Part shown: positions 40,628 to 50,052 of the stretch, in pieces | Layout of the letters: each line of letters begins with the position of its first letter | Position numbering within the stretch: the first letter of the stretch is position 1 | Assembly: GCF_019207085.1 (NCBI RefSeq) | Contig: NZ_JAATOM010000004.1 | Coordinates: forward strand, 434,001-498,000 | DNA from: Variovorax sp. dw_308 | GTDB lineage: Bacteria > Pseudomonadota > Gammaproteobacteria > Burkholderiales > Burkholderiaceae_C | Reading direction: 5' to 3' | Length of the DNA: 64,000 bases | Position numbers and translations under genes: made by a program | The notes under the pieces: model-generated | Database searches by the model: none | Told to the model about the DNA's origin: nothing | What the model saw: the letters and a program-made list of their open reading frames with translations, nothing else

Positions 40628-42262
40628 ATGAAAAATCCCACGCCCATTCGCTCTCGCCGCCGGAGATCGCGCCTCGCTGAAGCGCTGTTTGCCGCAGCGG
40701 TGGTCGGCACCACGCTGGTCTCGCCGGCCTTCGGCGAGGCGGTCGACGAAAAGCTCGGGAAGGTGCATTTCGACGTGTCCTGCACGCAGAAGGCGCAGGT
40801 GCTGTTCGACCGCGCCATGCTCTACCAGCACTCCTTCTGGTATCGCGCTTCCAGGAATGCCTTCGACGATGTCGCCAAGGCCGATCCGGCCTGCGCCATG
40901 GCCTGGTGGGGCATGGCGCTGAGCCTGCTGTGGAATCCCCACACGCCGCCGCCCGAGAAGAACCTGGCCGAAGGCGCCGTTGCGCTCGCCAAGGGGAAGG
41001 GCATTGCGGCCAGCGCCCCGAACACCCGGCGCGAACGCGACTACATCGATGCGCTGGGCGCCATGTACACCGACTACGACAAGATCGACCACCGCACGCG
41101 CGTGCTCGCCTACACCAGGGCCATGGAGCAACTCGCGCTGCGCTACCCCGACGACGACGAGGCCCAGATCTACTACGCGCTCGCGCTCAACGTGTCGGCG
41201 CCGGCCACCGACAAGACCTACGCCAATCAGCTCAAGGGCGCGGACATCCTGGAGAAGATCGCCAGGCGCCAGCCGCAGCATCCCGGCGTTGCCCACTACC
41301 TGATCCATCTCTACGATTCGCCTGCGCTCGCCGACAAGGGCCTCGATGCCGCCCGGCGCTATGCCGCCATCGCGCCGGCGGCGGCGCACGCGCAGCACAT
41401 GCCTTCGCATGTGTTCACGCGCCTCGGCTACTGGAAGGAGTCGATCGCCTCCAACACGGAATCCGCACGCGTCGCGGCGCTGGGCAAGGAGGGCAACGAC
41501 CAGTTGCATGCGATGGACTACCTCGTCTATGCGAACCTGCAACTGGGAAAGGACGGCGCCGCCAAGGCTGTCGTCGACGAGATGGGTCAAGTCACGGGCT
41601 TCACGGAGACGGCCGTGGCCGGGCCGAACGCGCTGGCTGCGTCGCCCGCGCGCTATGTGGTCGAACGAGGCGACTGGAAGGCCGCATCGGAGCTGCCGGT
41701 CCGCCCCAGCGCCTTGCCACATGTCCAGGCGATCACGTACTTTGCCCGCGCCCTGGGCGCCGCGCGATCGGGTGACCCGGCGGCCGCGAATGTCGACATC
41801 GCGAAGCTCGCTGAAATGCGCGACAAGCTGCGTGATGCAAAGGACGCCTACTGGTCGCAGCAGGTCGAGATCCAGCGCCAGGTGGCGTCGGCATGGGTCC
41901 TGTATGCGGACGGCAAACCCGACGAGGCCCTCAAGGCGATGAGCGCCGCAGCCGATGCAGAGGACGCGACCGACAAGCACCCGGTGACGCCGGGTGTCTT
42001 GAAGCCGGCGCGCGAACTGTACGGCGATATGCTGATGGCACAAGGCAGGCCCGGCGATGCATTGTTGGCCTACGAGGCCACGCTCAGGAAGGAACCGAAC
42101 CGCCTGGGCGCCACCGTGGGCGCGGCCAAGGCCGCCGAAAAGAGCGGCAACGCGTCGGCGGCGCGCGCGCACTTCGGCGAGGTCGTCACCATCGCCGATG
42201 GCGCCGACAAGGGCCGCACCGACGTGGCCGATGCGCGCACGTTCCTGGCGAAGCACCCGTGA
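40628..42262 (+). CDS. Exported TPR-type protein
   Basis: This 544-residue protein has a Sec-type signal: a very basic start (MKNPTPIRSRRRRSR), a hydrophobic core and cleavage after AFG near residue 36. The rest is alpha-helical with TPR-like repeats, for example FDRAMLYQHSFWYRASRNAF, ADPACAMAWWGMAL and GDALLAYEATLRKEPNRLGA. The HPGVAHYLIHLYDSP...HAQHMPSHVFTRLGYW block is characteristic of a widespread family of uncharacterised exported TPR proteins. It probably acts as a periplasmic scaffold. Its stop overlaps a possible GTG start of the next gene. Confidence 0.75.
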   Translation: MKNPTPIRSRRRRSRLAEALFAAAVVGTTLVSPAFGEAVDEKLGKVHFDVSCTQKAQVLFDRAMLYQHSFWYRASRNAFDDVAKADPACAMAWWGMALSLLWNPHTPPPEKNLAEGAVALAKGKGIAASAPNTRRERDYIDALGAMYTDYDKIDHRTRVLAYTRAMEQLALRYPDDDEAQIYYALALNVSAPATDKTYANQLKGADILEKIARRQPQHPGVAHYLIHLYDSPALADKGLDAARRYAAIAPAAAHAQHMPSHVFTRLGYWKESIASNTESARVAALGKEGNDQLHAMDYLVYANLQLGKDGAAKAVVDEMGQVTGFTETAVAGPNALAASPARYVVERGDWKAASELPVRPSALPHVQAITYFARALGAARSGDPAAANVDIAKLAEMRDKLRDAKDAYWSQQVEIQRQVASAWVLYADGKPDEALKAMSAAADAEDATDKHPVTPGVLKPARELYGDMLMAQGRPGDALLAYEATLRKEPNRLGATVGAAKAAEKSGNASAARAHFGEVVTIADGADKGRTDVADARTFLAKHP

Positions 42263-42270
42263 AAGCCATC

Positions 42271-42657
42271 ATGACGACCCGCAGCATCTTGGTGATTGCC
42301 ATGGCCGCGGCGGCCACGCAGGTGGCTGGCGCAGCCTCGCTGGAGGTCGTCGCCTATTCCGGCGTCTTCGGCGAATGGGAGTGGACCGGGACCGTCGCCG
42401 AGAAAGTCGCGGGACGCGCGAAGGAATACACCGGGCCGATGACGCTGACGCACGTCGGCGTCTGCACCCAGGAAGGCCCCGAGACCAAGGCCGGGGAGAT
42501 CCGCTTCCAGCTTTCCCGGTTTCCGTCGGAGATGAAGGCGACGGTTCTCGTCGATGGCGTCGAGTGCAGCTTCAGCGGGCGCTTGACCGATCGGTACACC
42601 GGCTCCATGACTTGCCCGGACCGGCCGGCGGTGCCGTTGGATGTCTGGGTGAAGTAA
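42271..42657 (+). CDS. Small exported protein, unknown function
   Basis: This 128-residue protein has signal peptide MTTRSILVIAMAAAATQVAGA, cleavage after about residue 21. The mature part is beta-rich with three cysteines (GVCTQE, VECSFS, SMTCPD), two of which could form a disulfide in the periplasm. I do not recognise a family. It starts 8 bp after the TPR gene; a GTG at 42259 that overlaps the TPR stop (GTGA) is an alternative start adding four residues. Co-transcription with the TPR gene suggests a shared envelope role. Confidence 0.6.
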   Translation: MTTRSILVIAMAAAATQVAGAASLEVVAYSGVFGEWEWTGTVAEKVAGRAKEYTGPMTLTHVGVCTQEGPETKAGEIRFQLSRFPSEMKATVLVDGVECSFSGRLTDRYTGSMTCPDRPAVPLDVWVK

Positions 42658-42696
42658 CGGGCACGTTGGCGGTGTCTTGCGTTCCGACGGAGGGCG

Positions 42697-43512
42697 TCAA
42701 GCCGGTACGCGTCCCCATGCCTGGATGAAGAGGGATGAAACGACGAGCGTTGCGGGATCCTCCAGGTGTCGTCGCAATGCCGCGGTCAATGCATCGAGAT
42801 CGTCCTGTCCGACCACGCCGTTCTCGATGAGCCGGCCGCGTGCGTTCTCGACGAAATCGAGCACCAGCATGCGGCGCCCATGGCCAAGGGAATACAGATG
42901 GACCAGGGGATGCACGTGCACGTCGACAATCCCTGCCTCGCGCAGCATGCCTGGCACTTTGAGCCCGATCTCGCGATCGATGCCGTTCGCTTTCGCGTAG
43001 ATGTCCAGGAGTTGCAGGAGACGTGTCTGCGCGGGGTGCGGCGGCTCGCATCGCTGGAATGTCGCGTCTGGCTCGTGCAGGGCGACGAATCCGCCGGGCC
43101 GCACGAAGCGAACCATCTCCGCAACGATCTGCCGTGGTTCCGGAACGTTGACGAGCACCAGCCGCGCGGTGGCCAGGTCGAAGGCGCCGGTCGCCAGGCT
43201 GGTGGATCGGGCATCTGCGTCAAGGACCTCGACGTTCGACAGGTGATGCTCGGTGACGAAGCGACGCGCCGTTTCTGCCTGCTCGCTGCTGCGCTCCACG
43301 CCGACGACGCGGCCTTTCGCGCCGACGCGGCTCGACAGGAGATCGAGGCAGCCCCGCGGGCCGCAGCCGACCTCCACGACGCGCCAGCCATCGCTCACGC
43401 CGATCTGGTCGAACAGCCAGTTCGATTCGTCGGCAAGTTCGAGCGCCTGGCGCTCCAGTCGGTCTTGTTCCGCCTGGCGGTAGCCGAGGATGTAGGGGTC
43501 TGGTGGGCTCAT
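42697..43512 (-). CDS. Class I SAM-dependent methyltransferase
   Basis: This 271-residue Rossmann-fold methyltransferase has motif I VVEVGCGPRGCLDLL near residues 45-59, an acidic residue at the end of strand 2 (VVGVERS), motif DADARSTSL, and motif post-I LVNVPEPRQIVAEMVRFVRPGG. These bind S-adenosylmethionine. It resembles the UbiE/COQ5-like group of small-molecule methyltransferases, but the acceptor is unknown. It is followed 40 bp later on the plus-strand side by the convergent exported-protein gene. It stands alone as a transcription unit or pairs with the molybdopterin-fold gene upstream on the same strand. Confidence 0.8.
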   Translation of the reverse strand: MSPPDPYILGYRQAEQDRLERQALELADESNWLFDQIGVSDGWRVVEVGCGPRGCLDLLSSRVGAKGRVVGVERSSEQAETARRFVTEHHLSNVEVLDADARSTSLATGAFDLATARLVLVNVPEPRQIVAEMVRFVRPGGFVALHEPDATFQRCEPPHPAQTRLLQLLDIYAKANGIDREIGLKVPGMLREAGIVDVHVHPLVHLYSLGHGRRMLVLDFVENARGRLIENGVVGQDDLDALTAALRRHLEDPATLVVSSLFIQAWGRVPA

Positions 43513-43554
43513 TTCATCGCTCCGATGGCGAGCCTGTCGCCCCGGTGGGCGCCT

Positions 43555-44136
43555 TCAGCTGCGCGAGACCTCGATGCTGTACAGCCCCCACGGGCACAGT
43601 GCGAACCGTTCCTTCAGCGGCTTGTCCTTGAACGCCGCGAGCGTGTCGGCCTCGTAGATCGCCCATTGCGGGCCCAGCCCGCCCAACACGAGCGGCACGC
43701 CGTCCATCTCCGTGGCGACGATCATTCGATAGGTGCGCGCATCCGCCATCTTCAGCGGCACCACGTAGCCGTCCACCGCGCGCATGCCGAGCATCGCTTC
43801 GGGCGCCACGCCCACCGTCTCCAGCACGCTCGTGAGCAACGGGCCGGAGAGCGTGTGCACCTTGGCGTCGTACTCGAGCGTCGGCTTGATCTTGACGGCA
43901 GGCAGGCGGGCCAGGGCATCGGCGTCGATCACGAAGGCCTTGTCGAAGCTGACCTTGTGCTTGACCATCAACTGGTCGAGCGCCGCATCGACAGGGCCCC
44001 GGTTGGACTTGCCGATGGCGCCGCTGACGGTCAGCAGGCCAGGACCCTTGCGAGGCGCATCGGCAGCCGCGACGCCTGTGGCAACAGGCAACAGCCCGGC
44101 AAGGGCCGCGCCGCCGAGGAAGTGGCGTTTGTTCAT
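43555..44136 (-). CDS. Exported molybdopterin-binding-fold protein
   Basis: This 193-residue protein has signal peptide MNKRHFLGGAALAGLLP... cleaved near residue 25 (AAA-D). The mature portion resembles a cut-down oxidoreductase molybdopterin-binding domain of the sulfite-oxidase type (LLTVSGAIGKS...GPLLTSVLETVGV...MRAVDGYVVPL). It lacks the conserved cysteine that ligates molybdenum in active sulfite oxidases, as far as I can see, so it may bind a different ligand or serve as a periplasmic accessory protein. It lies 42 bp upstream of the methyltransferase on the same strand. Confidence 0.6.
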   Translation of the reverse strand: MNKRHFLGGAALAGLLPVATGVAAADAPRKGPGLLTVSGAIGKSNRGPVDAALDQLMVKHKVSFDKAFVIDADALARLPAVKIKPTLEYDAKVHTLSGPLLTSVLETVGVAPEAMLGMRAVDGYVVPLKMADARTYRMIVATEMDGVPLVLGGLGPQWAIYEADTLAAFKDKPLKERFALCPWGLYSIEVSRS

Positions 44137-44263
44137 CGGATCATTGTGGGACGGCGGGCTTGTATCCGTCCACCGTGGGGCTGTAACGGCAGGTCAGCGG
44201 GTGAGCTCAGCTGCGGTCGCGAAGAGATCCGGCGTTTACGCCACGCGCGAACGCTTGGTTGCC

Positions 44264-44758
44264 TCAGGGCTTGGCACCCATGTCGCCGGCAATCCGGCAG
44301 AACTCGTCGCGCACAGCGTCTTCCGATGTGCTCAGACCACCCGTGATGGAGAAGCTGAAAGAGACCGACGAGCCCTTGCCCTCGCTTTGCACGACGACGT
44401 TGAGAGTCACGCTCTTGCCTCCCTTGGAGAAACTGACCCCTTGTGCCGCCGAGATCACGCCGGCGCCTTTGTCCGATTGGACGATCTGGTAGCCGCTCTT
44501 CGCCAGCGAGCCGTAGGCCTTGGTGAATGCCGTGTCCTTGCTGACGCCGGGCAGCGGGACCTGGGTTGAAAACTTCTTGCCAGATATGAAGCTGCCCGAT
44601 GAAGAGAAGTTGGCCGCGCATGGGGAAGTGTTAGCTGCGGTAATTGTCGCAGGCGCCTGTGCCTTGGGTTCGGGCGTTGCGGTGTTGGGCGATGTTGCCG
44701 TGCTACCGCACGCAGAAAGGACGAGCGCCGATGCCCCGGCCAGAAGAATGGACTTCAT
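44264..44758 (-). CDS. Lipoprotein of unknown function
   Basis: This 164-residue predicted lipoprotein has signal MKSILLAGASALVLSAC, with lipobox LSAC placing the lipidated cysteine at residue 17. A Pro/Thr-rich linker (about 18-45) leads to a folded part with C48 and C155. No family is recognised. The gene looks lower in GC than its neighbours, which may reflect later acquisition. Residue 17 is followed by Gly, so Lol sorting to the outer membrane is likely. It is flanked by gaps of 127 and 141 bp, so it is probably its own unit. Confidence 0.65.
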   Translation of the reverse strand: MKSILLAGASALVLSACGSTATSPNTATPEPKAQAPATITAANTSPCAANFSSSGSFISGKKFSTQVPLPGVSKDTAFTKAYGSLAKSGYQIVQSDKGAGVISAAQGVSFSKGGKSVTLNVVVQSEGKGSSVSFSFSITGGLSTSEDAVRDEFCRIAGDMGAKP

Positions 44759-44899
44759 GATGATTCCCTGAATGTTGTTGTGCTTGATTGCGATGCGATT
44801 GCCAGAGAGGCTCGCGGGCTGAATCTAGCATTGCCTCCTGCGAGTGCCGTCCGAAAGACGTGGCTCCTGCAGCTCCCCGTTTTCCTGTGAAGCAGCGGA

Positions 44900-45796
44900 C
44901 TACAAACCCATGAGGATCTTGCGCTGCGCCTCCACCGTCTCCCGCAGAAACCCCCAAACCGCCTGCATCCTTGCGAGCTGTTTGTTCTCCACCGGCATCG
45001 ACATCCAGAAGGTCCGCGTGAGGTTGGCCTGCGGCAGTTCAGGCAAGACGCGGCGCAGCGACTTGTCCTCGTCCGCGATGAAGGCCGGCAGCACCGCGAT
45101 GCCGGCGCCCGCTGCCGTCGCACGATGCTGCGCCAGGATGCTGGTGCTGCGCAGCGCGAAGGCGTCGGGCTTGTGCAGGTCGTCGAGGTACTGCAGTTCC
45201 TTGCTGAAAAGCAGGTCGTCCACGTAGCTGATGAAGCTGTGGCCGCGCAGGTCTTCGCGTGCCTGGATCGGCTTGTGCTGCGACAGATAGGCCTTGGCGG
45301 CGTAGAGCCGCAGCGTGTAGTCGGTGAGCTTGGTGACGACCACGGCGCCGCGGGCCGGGCGCTCCAGCGAGATCACGATGTCGGCCTCGCGCCGCGACAG
45401 GTGCACCAGCCGCGGCATCGCGAGCAGGTCGATGGTCAGGCCCGGATGTTGCCGGGCGAACAGCGAGAGTCGAGGCGCGAGGATGACCGTGCCAAAGCCC
45501 TCGGTGGCCCCGATGCGCACCACGCCCGACAAGCCCTGCTGCGCGGCGGGCGCCGTGCTCGCCACAGCCTGGAATGCGCTCTCCATCGACTCGACCTGCG
45601 GCTGCAAGCGCCGGCCCGCCTCGGTCAGGCGGTGGCCCCCGGCTTCGCGCGAGAAGAGCGGCGTGCCGACTTCCTTTTCCAGCGCCTGGATGCGCCGCGC
45701 CACGGTCGTGTGATCGACCTCCAGACGGCGCGCCGCACTCATCAAGGTGCCCGAGCGTGCCAGCTCCAGGAAGTAGCGAAGGTTGTCCCAGTCCAT
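44900..45796 (-). CDS. LysR-family regulator divergent from mmsA
   Basis: This 298-residue LysR protein has the HTH at residues 1-60 ([20 protein letters not shown], then [14 protein letters not shown]) and a substrate-binding-like effector domain. The [14 protein letters not shown] opening is that of a LysR group found beside mmsA in many betaproteobacteria. It is transcribed away from the valine/isobutyrate operon across a 115-bp gap. It probably activates that operon in response to a branched-chain intermediate (inference). Confidence 0.83.
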   Translation of the reverse strand: MDWDNLRYFLELARSGTLMSAARRLEVDHTTVARRIQALEKEVGTPLFSREAGGHRLTEAGRRLQPQVESMESAFQAVASTAPAAQQGLSGVVRIGATEGFGTVILAPRLSLFARQHPGLTIDLLAMPRLVHLSRREADIVISLERPARGAVVVTKLTDYTLRLYAAKAYLSQHKPIQAREDLRGHSFISYVDDLLFSKELQYLDDLHKPDAFALRSTSILAQHRATAAGAGIAVLPAFIADEDKSLRRVLPELPQANLTRTFWMSMPVENKQLARMQAVWGFLRETVEAQRKILMGL

Positions 45797-45799
45797 GCG

Positions 45800-45847
45800 T
45801 TGCGATTATGCAGATCACGGGTGCATATTTGTCTATTGCTATCGCAA
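45800..45847. promoter_or_regulatory. Candidate LysR sites between lysR and mmsA
   Basis: TTGCGAT (45800-45806) is matched in inverted orientation by ATCGCAA (45841-45847); a smaller palindrome TTGC-TATC-GCAA (45836-45847) overlaps the right arm. Both lie in the shared promoter region of the divergent genes. Weak but consistent with a LysR recognition and activation site pair. Confidence 0.3.
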
Positions 45848-45911
45848 AACTGCAAAGCTAGGATGCCGGCCTGCATTGAAATTTCACGCCCCCCCAAGGA
45901 GACACAGACAA

Positions 45912-47435
45912 ATGGACGCCACCACCACGCCGACCACCCAGGTCGCCACCGTCAAGCTGCTCATCGGCGGCAAGCTCGTCGAGTCGACGACCACCGAATG
46001 GCGCGACATCGTCAACCCGGCCACGCAGGAAGTGCTGGCCCGCGTGCCGTTCGCCACGCAGGCCGAGGTCGATGCCGCGGTCGCCTCGGCGCAAGAAGCT
46101 TTCAAGACCTGGAAGAAGACGGCCATCGGCGCGCGCGCCCGCATCTTCCTCAAGCTGCAGCAACTGATCCGCGAGAACATGGGCGAACTGGCCGCGATCC
46201 TCACGGCCGAGCAAGGCAAGACCCTGCCCGACGCCGAAGGCGACGTGTTCCGCGGCCTCGAAGTGGTGGAGCACGCCGCCGGCATCGGCAACCTGCAGCT
46301 CGGCGAGATGGCCAACAACGTGGCCAGCGGCGTCGATACCTACACGCTGCTGCAACCGCTGGGCGTGTGTGCCGGCATCACGCCGTTCAACTTCCCCGCG
46401 ATGATCCCGCTATGGATGTTCCCGATGGCCATCGTCACCGGCAACACCTTCGTGCTGAAGCCCTCGGAGCAAGACCCGATGGTCACGATGCGCCTGTGCG
46501 AACTCGCGCTCGAAGCCGGCATTCCGCCCGGTGTGCTCAACGTGGTGCACGGCGGCGAAGCGGTGGTCAACGCCATCTGCGACCACAAGGACATCAAGGC
46601 GATCTCCTTCGTCGGCTCGACCAAGGTCGGCACGCACGTCTACAACCGCGCCACGCTCACCGGCAAGCGCGTGCAATGCATGATGGGCGCGAAGAACCAC
46701 GCCATCGTGATGCCCGATGCCAACAAGGAGCAGACGCTCAACGCACTGGCCGGCGCGAGCTTCGGCGCGGCGGGCCAACGCTGCATGGCGGTGTCGGTCG
46801 CGGTGCTCGTCGGCGATGCGCAGAAGTGGGTTCCGGAACTGGTCGCAAAGGCGAAGACGCTGAAGATCGGCGCCGGCACGGAGAAGGGCGTCGACATCGG
46901 CCCGCTGGTGTCCTGCGCCGCGTATGACCGCGTCAATGGCTTGATCGAACGCGGTGTGGCGGATGGCGCCACGCTGGCCCTTGACGGCCGCAAGCCCACG
47001 GTGCCGGGCTACGAGAAGGGCAACTTCGTCGGCCCGACGGTGTTTGCCGACGTCAAGCCCGGCATGACCATCTATGACCAGGAAATCTTCGGCCCCGTGC
47101 TGTGCCTGGCCAATGCCGACAGCATCGACGATGCCATCGACATGATCAACGCCAATCCGAACGGCAACGGTACTGCGATCTTCACCCAGTCGGGCGCCGC
47201 GGCACGTCGCTTCCAGGAAGACATCGACGTCGGGCAGGTGGGCATCAATGTGCCGATCCCGGTGCCGGTGCCGATGTTCTCGTTCACCGGTTCGCGCGCG
47301 TCGAAGCTGGGCGACCTGGGCCCGTACGGCAAGCAGGTCATCCTGTTCTACACGCAGACCAAGACGGTGACGTCGCGCTGGTTCGATGACAGCACCGTGA
47401 GTCATGGCGTCAACACGACGATCAGTCTGAAGTGA
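45912..47435 (+). CDS. mmsA: Methylmalonate-semialdehyde dehydrogenase (acylating)
   Basis: This 507-residue aldehyde dehydrogenase of the MmsA class oxidises methylmalonate semialdehyde to propionyl-CoA with NAD and CoA, the last step of valine breakdown. Features are [19 protein letters not shown] and [10 protein letters not shown] in the cofactor region, and the catalytic C291 in [14 protein letters not shown]; the [11 protein letters not shown](S/W) motif near the C-terminus is specific to MmsA. AAGGAG at 45896-45901 precedes ATG 45912. It opens the operon that also holds an acyl-CoA dehydrogenase, HIBYL-CoA hydrolase and mmsB. Confidence 0.93.
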   Translation: MDATTTPTTQVATVKLLIGGKLVESTTTEWRDIVNPATQEVLARVPFATQAEVDAAVASAQEAFKTWKKTAIGARARIFLKLQQLIRENMGELAAILTAEQGKTLPDAEGDVFRGLEVVEHAAGIGNLQLGEMANNVASGVDTYTLLQPLGVCAGITPFNFPAMIPLWMFPMAIVTGNTFVLKPSEQDPMVTMRLCELALEAGIPPGVLNVVHGGEAVVNAICDHKDIKAISFVGSTKVGTHVYNRATLTGKRVQCMMGAKNHAIVMPDANKEQTLNALAGASFGAAGQRCMAVSVAVLVGDAQKWVPELVAKAKTLKIGAGTEKGVDIGPLVSCAAYDRVNGLIERGVADGATLALDGRKPTVPGYEKGNFVGPTVFADVKPGMTIYDQEIFGPVLCLANADSIDDAIDMINANPNGNGTAIFTQSGAAARRFQEDIDVGQVGINVPIPVPVPMFSFTGSRASKLGDLGPYGKQVILFYTQTKTVTSRWFDDSTVSHGVNTTISLK

Positions 47436-47437
47436 CT

Positions 47438-47554
47438 TGCTCCCTCTCCCCCCGGGGAGAGGGCGGGGTGAGAGCACGGGCGGTAGAAATTCGCTCAGCC
47501 GTCCTCCGCCGCAGCCCCCTCACCCCGACCATCTCGCCGGAGGGGAGAGGGAGA
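47438..47554. repeat. Inverted pair of REP-like CCCTCTCCCC elements
   Basis: Two related elements face each other between mmsA and the acyl-CoA dehydrogenase gene. The first (about 47438-47475) folds alone, CCCTCTCCCC (47442-47451) with GGGGAGAGGG (47454-47463). The second (about 47514-47554) is its reverse complement in diverged form. Across the pair, CTCCCTCTCCCC (47440-47451) matches GGGGAGAGGGAG (47542-47553), and CGGGGTGAG (47464-47472) matches CTCACCCCG (47519-47527). This is a REP doublet-like structure that could also weaken transcription into the next gene. Confidence 0.7.
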
Positions 47555-47577
47555 AAGAATGCCCGATCATTCGTTCC

Positions 47578-48732
47578 ATGAATTTCGAACTCACTGAAGA
47601 ACAGCGCGCGTTCGCGCAAACGGCCCGCGACTTTGCGCTGGCCGAATTCGCACCCCATGCAGCGCAATGGGATGCCGATGCATTCTTTCCCAGGGACGCC
47701 ATCGCCAAGGCCGGCACGCTGGGTTTCTGCGGCCTCTACGCACCGGAGAGCATCGAAGGCCTCGCGCTGCCGCGCCTGGACGCGACGCTGGTATTCGAGG
47801 AGATGGCAGCCATCGACCCTTCGACGACCGCCTTCATCACCATCCACAACATGGCGACCTGGATGCTCGGCACCTGGGGCACCGAGGCCGTGCGCCAGCG
47901 TTGGGGTTCGGACCTGACGAGCGGGCGCAAGCTGGCCTCGTATTGCCTGACCGAGCCGGGCGCTGGCTCGGATGCGGGTTCGCTCAAGACGCGCGCCGAG
48001 CTGAAGGACGGCGAATACGTCATCAACGGCGGCAAGGCCTTCATCTCCGGCGCTGGCTCGACGGATGTACTCGTGCTGATGGCACGCACCGGCGGCGGCG
48101 GCGCGGGTGGCATCTCGGCCTTTGCCCTGCCTGCTGATGCGCCCGGCGTGAGCTACGGCAAGAAGGAGCACAAGATGGGCTGGAACAGCCAGCCCACGCG
48201 CACCATCAACTTCGACAACGTGCGCCTGCCCGTCGACCACTTGCTGGGCAGCGAAGGCGAGGGCTTCCGCATCGCAATGAAGGGGCTCGACGGCGGCCGC
48301 ATCAACATCGCGACCTGTTCGGTGGGCGCGGCGCAAGGTGCGCTCGACGCAGCCCGGCGCTACCTGAACGAGCGCCAGCAGTTCGGCAAGCCGATCGCCA
48401 GTTTCCAGGCGCTGCAGTTCAAGCTGGCCGACATGGCGACGGAACTCGTCGCCGCGCGCCAGATGGTGCGGCTGGCCGCATCGAAGCTGGACGCCGGCCA
48501 CGCCGATGCCAGCACCTATTGCGCGATGGCCAAGCGTTTCGCGACGGATGCCGGCTTCAACGTCTGCAACGACGCGCTGCAGCTCCACGGCGGCTACGGC
48601 TACCTCAGCGAGTTCCCGCTGGAGCGCCTGGTGCGCGATGCGCGCGTGCACCAGATCCTCGAAGGCACCAACGAGATCATGCGCGTGATCGTCGCGCGCA
48701 AGCTGCTCGAGGGCGATGCAGATATTCGCTGA
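47578..48732 (+). CDS. Acyl-CoA dehydrogenase, probably isobutyryl-CoA dehydrogenase
   Basis: This 384-residue acyl-CoA dehydrogenase shows N-terminal FELTEEQRAFAQTARDFA, FAD/substrate motif YCLTEPGAGSDAGSLKTRA, a QFGKPIASFQALQFKLADM helix, and C-terminal LHGGYGYL...VHQILEGTNEIMR, whose Glu is the likely base for branched substrates such as isobutyryl-CoA. The position between mmsA and HIBYL-CoA hydrolase supports conversion of isobutyryl-CoA to methacrylyl-CoA. The ATG at 47578 follows the REP pair; GGAGAGG at 47543-47550 is too far to be its ribosome site, so initiation looks weak. Confidence 0.88.
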   Translation: MNFELTEEQRAFAQTARDFALAEFAPHAAQWDADAFFPRDAIAKAGTLGFCGLYAPESIEGLALPRLDATLVFEEMAAIDPSTTAFITIHNMATWMLGTWGTEAVRQRWGSDLTSGRKLASYCLTEPGAGSDAGSLKTRAELKDGEYVINGGKAFISGAGSTDVLVLMARTGGGGAGGISAFALPADAPGVSYGKKEHKMGWNSQPTRTINFDNVRLPVDHLLGSEGEGFRIAMKGLDGGRINIATCSVGAAQGALDAARRYLNERQQFGKPIASFQALQFKLADMATELVAARQMVRLAASKLDAGHADASTYCAMAKRFATDAGFNVCNDALQLHGGYGYLSEFPLERLVRDARVHQILEGTNEIMRVIVARKLLEGDADIR

Positions 48733-48750
48733 ACTACGTCAATTCGGAAA

Positions 48751-48875
48751 GCCGAACGCAATGCGGACAGCCGAACGCAATGCGGACAGCCGAACGCAGA
48801 AGTCGCAAAGGATTCGCAAAAGTCGCAATTGAACATCCATCAAAATTTCCTCGGATTCTTTTGCGACTTCTGCGT
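48751..48875. repeat. 19-bp tandem repeat plus 16-bp inverted repeat
   Basis: GCCGAACGCAATGCGGACA occurs at 48751-48769 and 48770-48788, and a third partial copy starts at 48789. That partial copy runs into ACGCAGAAGTCGCAAA (48794-48809), matched perfectly by TTTGCGACTTCTGCGT (48860-48875). A hairpin with a 16-bp stem and a 50-nt loop, itself holding GATTCGCAAAAGTCGCAA, is possible. The element is related to that at 50053-50170. Confidence 0.7.
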
Positions 48876-48929
48876 AGCCTTTGACTTCCTTCTGAGTTCG
48901 GGTCCCCGCATTCATCCAATCTCAACAAC

Positions 48930-50045
48930 ATGTCAGACCCCGTCGTCCGCTTCCACGAAATCAATACCGCCAGCGGCCAGCGCTTCGGCGTGGCCACGCT
49001 GAATTCACCGGCTTCCCTCAATGCGCTTGCCGTGGAGATGGTTGCGCTGCTCACGCCGAAGCTGCGGGAATGGGCGGCTGACAGCGGCATCGTCGGCGTG
49101 CTGCTGCAAGCGGCTGGCGAGAAGTCTTTCTGTGCGGGCGGCGACCTGCGAAAGCTTTATCAAACGCTGCTCGAAGTCGGACCGGCGCGCAACGCATACG
49201 CGGAGCGTTACTTCGCGCAGGAGTACGAACTCGACTACCTGATCCACACCTTTCCCAAGCCCTTCCTGTGTTGGGCGCACGGCATCGTGATGGGCGGCGG
49301 CATCGGGCTCATGGCCGGTGCGTCGCATCGCGTGGTCACTGCGCAGAGCCGGCTCGCGATGCCGGAGATCAACATCGGCCTCTATCCGGATGTCGGCGGG
49401 AGCTGGTTCTTGCGCCGCATGCCGGGCCGGGTGGGCCTGTTCCTGGCGCTCACCGGGGTCAACTTCAATGCGAGCGACGCGATCTTCTGCGGCCTGGCCG
49501 ACCTGTTCGTGCCGCACGAGCGCAAGCAGCAGGTGCTCGATGCCATCATGGCGAGCACATGGAGCGGCAATGCCAAGGCCGATCGCGCCGCGCTCTCGCG
49601 CATCCTGCTGAAGGCCGGGGAGGGCGCGGAGACCCCGCCGTCCAAGGTGCGCGAGCACTTCGACGAGATCAACGCCTTGATGGCCGGCGACGACCTGCTC
49701 GATATCGCGAAGCGGCTGCGCGCATATCGCAGCGAGGACAAGTGGGTGCAGACAGCTGCCGAGACCTTCGCCAAGGGCGCGCCAAGCTCGGCTGCGCTGA
49801 GCTTCGAACTCTGGCAGCGCGTGCACCGCATGTCCCTCGCGGAAGTGTTCCGCCTCGAGTATTGGGCGTCGCTCGGTTGCTGCGCGAACAAGGATTTCGC
49901 CGAAGGCATCCGCGCCCTGCTCGTCGACAAGGACCGCAACCCGAAGTGGACGCCGGCCACCATCGAAGAGATCACGCCCGCCTTCATCGACGACCACTTG
50001 CGCGAGCGCGGCGACATGGCGCCGGAGCTGGCGGGGCTCGTGTGA
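48930..50045 (+). CDS. 3-hydroxyisobutyryl-CoA hydrolase-like enoyl-CoA hydratase family protein
   Basis: This 371-residue crotonase-fold enzyme has oxyanion-hole segments SFCAGGDLRKLY and HGIVMGGGIGLMAGASHRVVT, and acid residues in MPEINIGLYPDVGGSWFL, a motif diagnostic for HIBYL-CoA hydrolases (ECH_2 type). It is longer than ordinary enoyl-CoA hydratases (about 260 residues), as expected. It would release free 3-hydroxyisobutyrate for MmsB. No separate methacrylyl-CoA hydratase gene lies in the operon, so that step must be supplied from elsewhere. Hairpin repeats lie on both sides. Confidence 0.88.
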   Translation: MSDPVVRFHEINTASGQRFGVATLNSPASLNALAVEMVALLTPKLREWAADSGIVGVLLQAAGEKSFCAGGDLRKLYQTLLEVGPARNAYAERYFAQEYELDYLIHTFPKPFLCWAHGIVMGGGIGLMAGASHRVVTAQSRLAMPEINIGLYPDVGGSWFLRRMPGRVGLFLALTGVNFNASDAIFCGLADLFVPHERKQQVLDAIMASTWSGNAKADRAALSRILLKAGEGAETPPSKVREHFDEINALMAGDDLLDIAKRLRAYRSEDKWVQTAAETFAKGAPSSAALSFELWQRVHRMSLAEVFRLEYWASLGCCANKDFAEGIRALLVDKDRNPKWTPATIEEITPAFIDDHLRERGDMAPELAGLV

Positions 50046-50052
50046 GAAAGAA

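Noticed and set aside
47438..47554. CRISPR-like or tandem repeat array
   Set aside because: Only two units in opposite directions, no regular spacers and no cas genes. REP-like pair fits better.
48751..48788. Short tandem 19-bp repeats as an integration site or iteron
   Set aside because: Only two full copies, no integrase or replication gene nearby, and they are part of the larger hairpin element.
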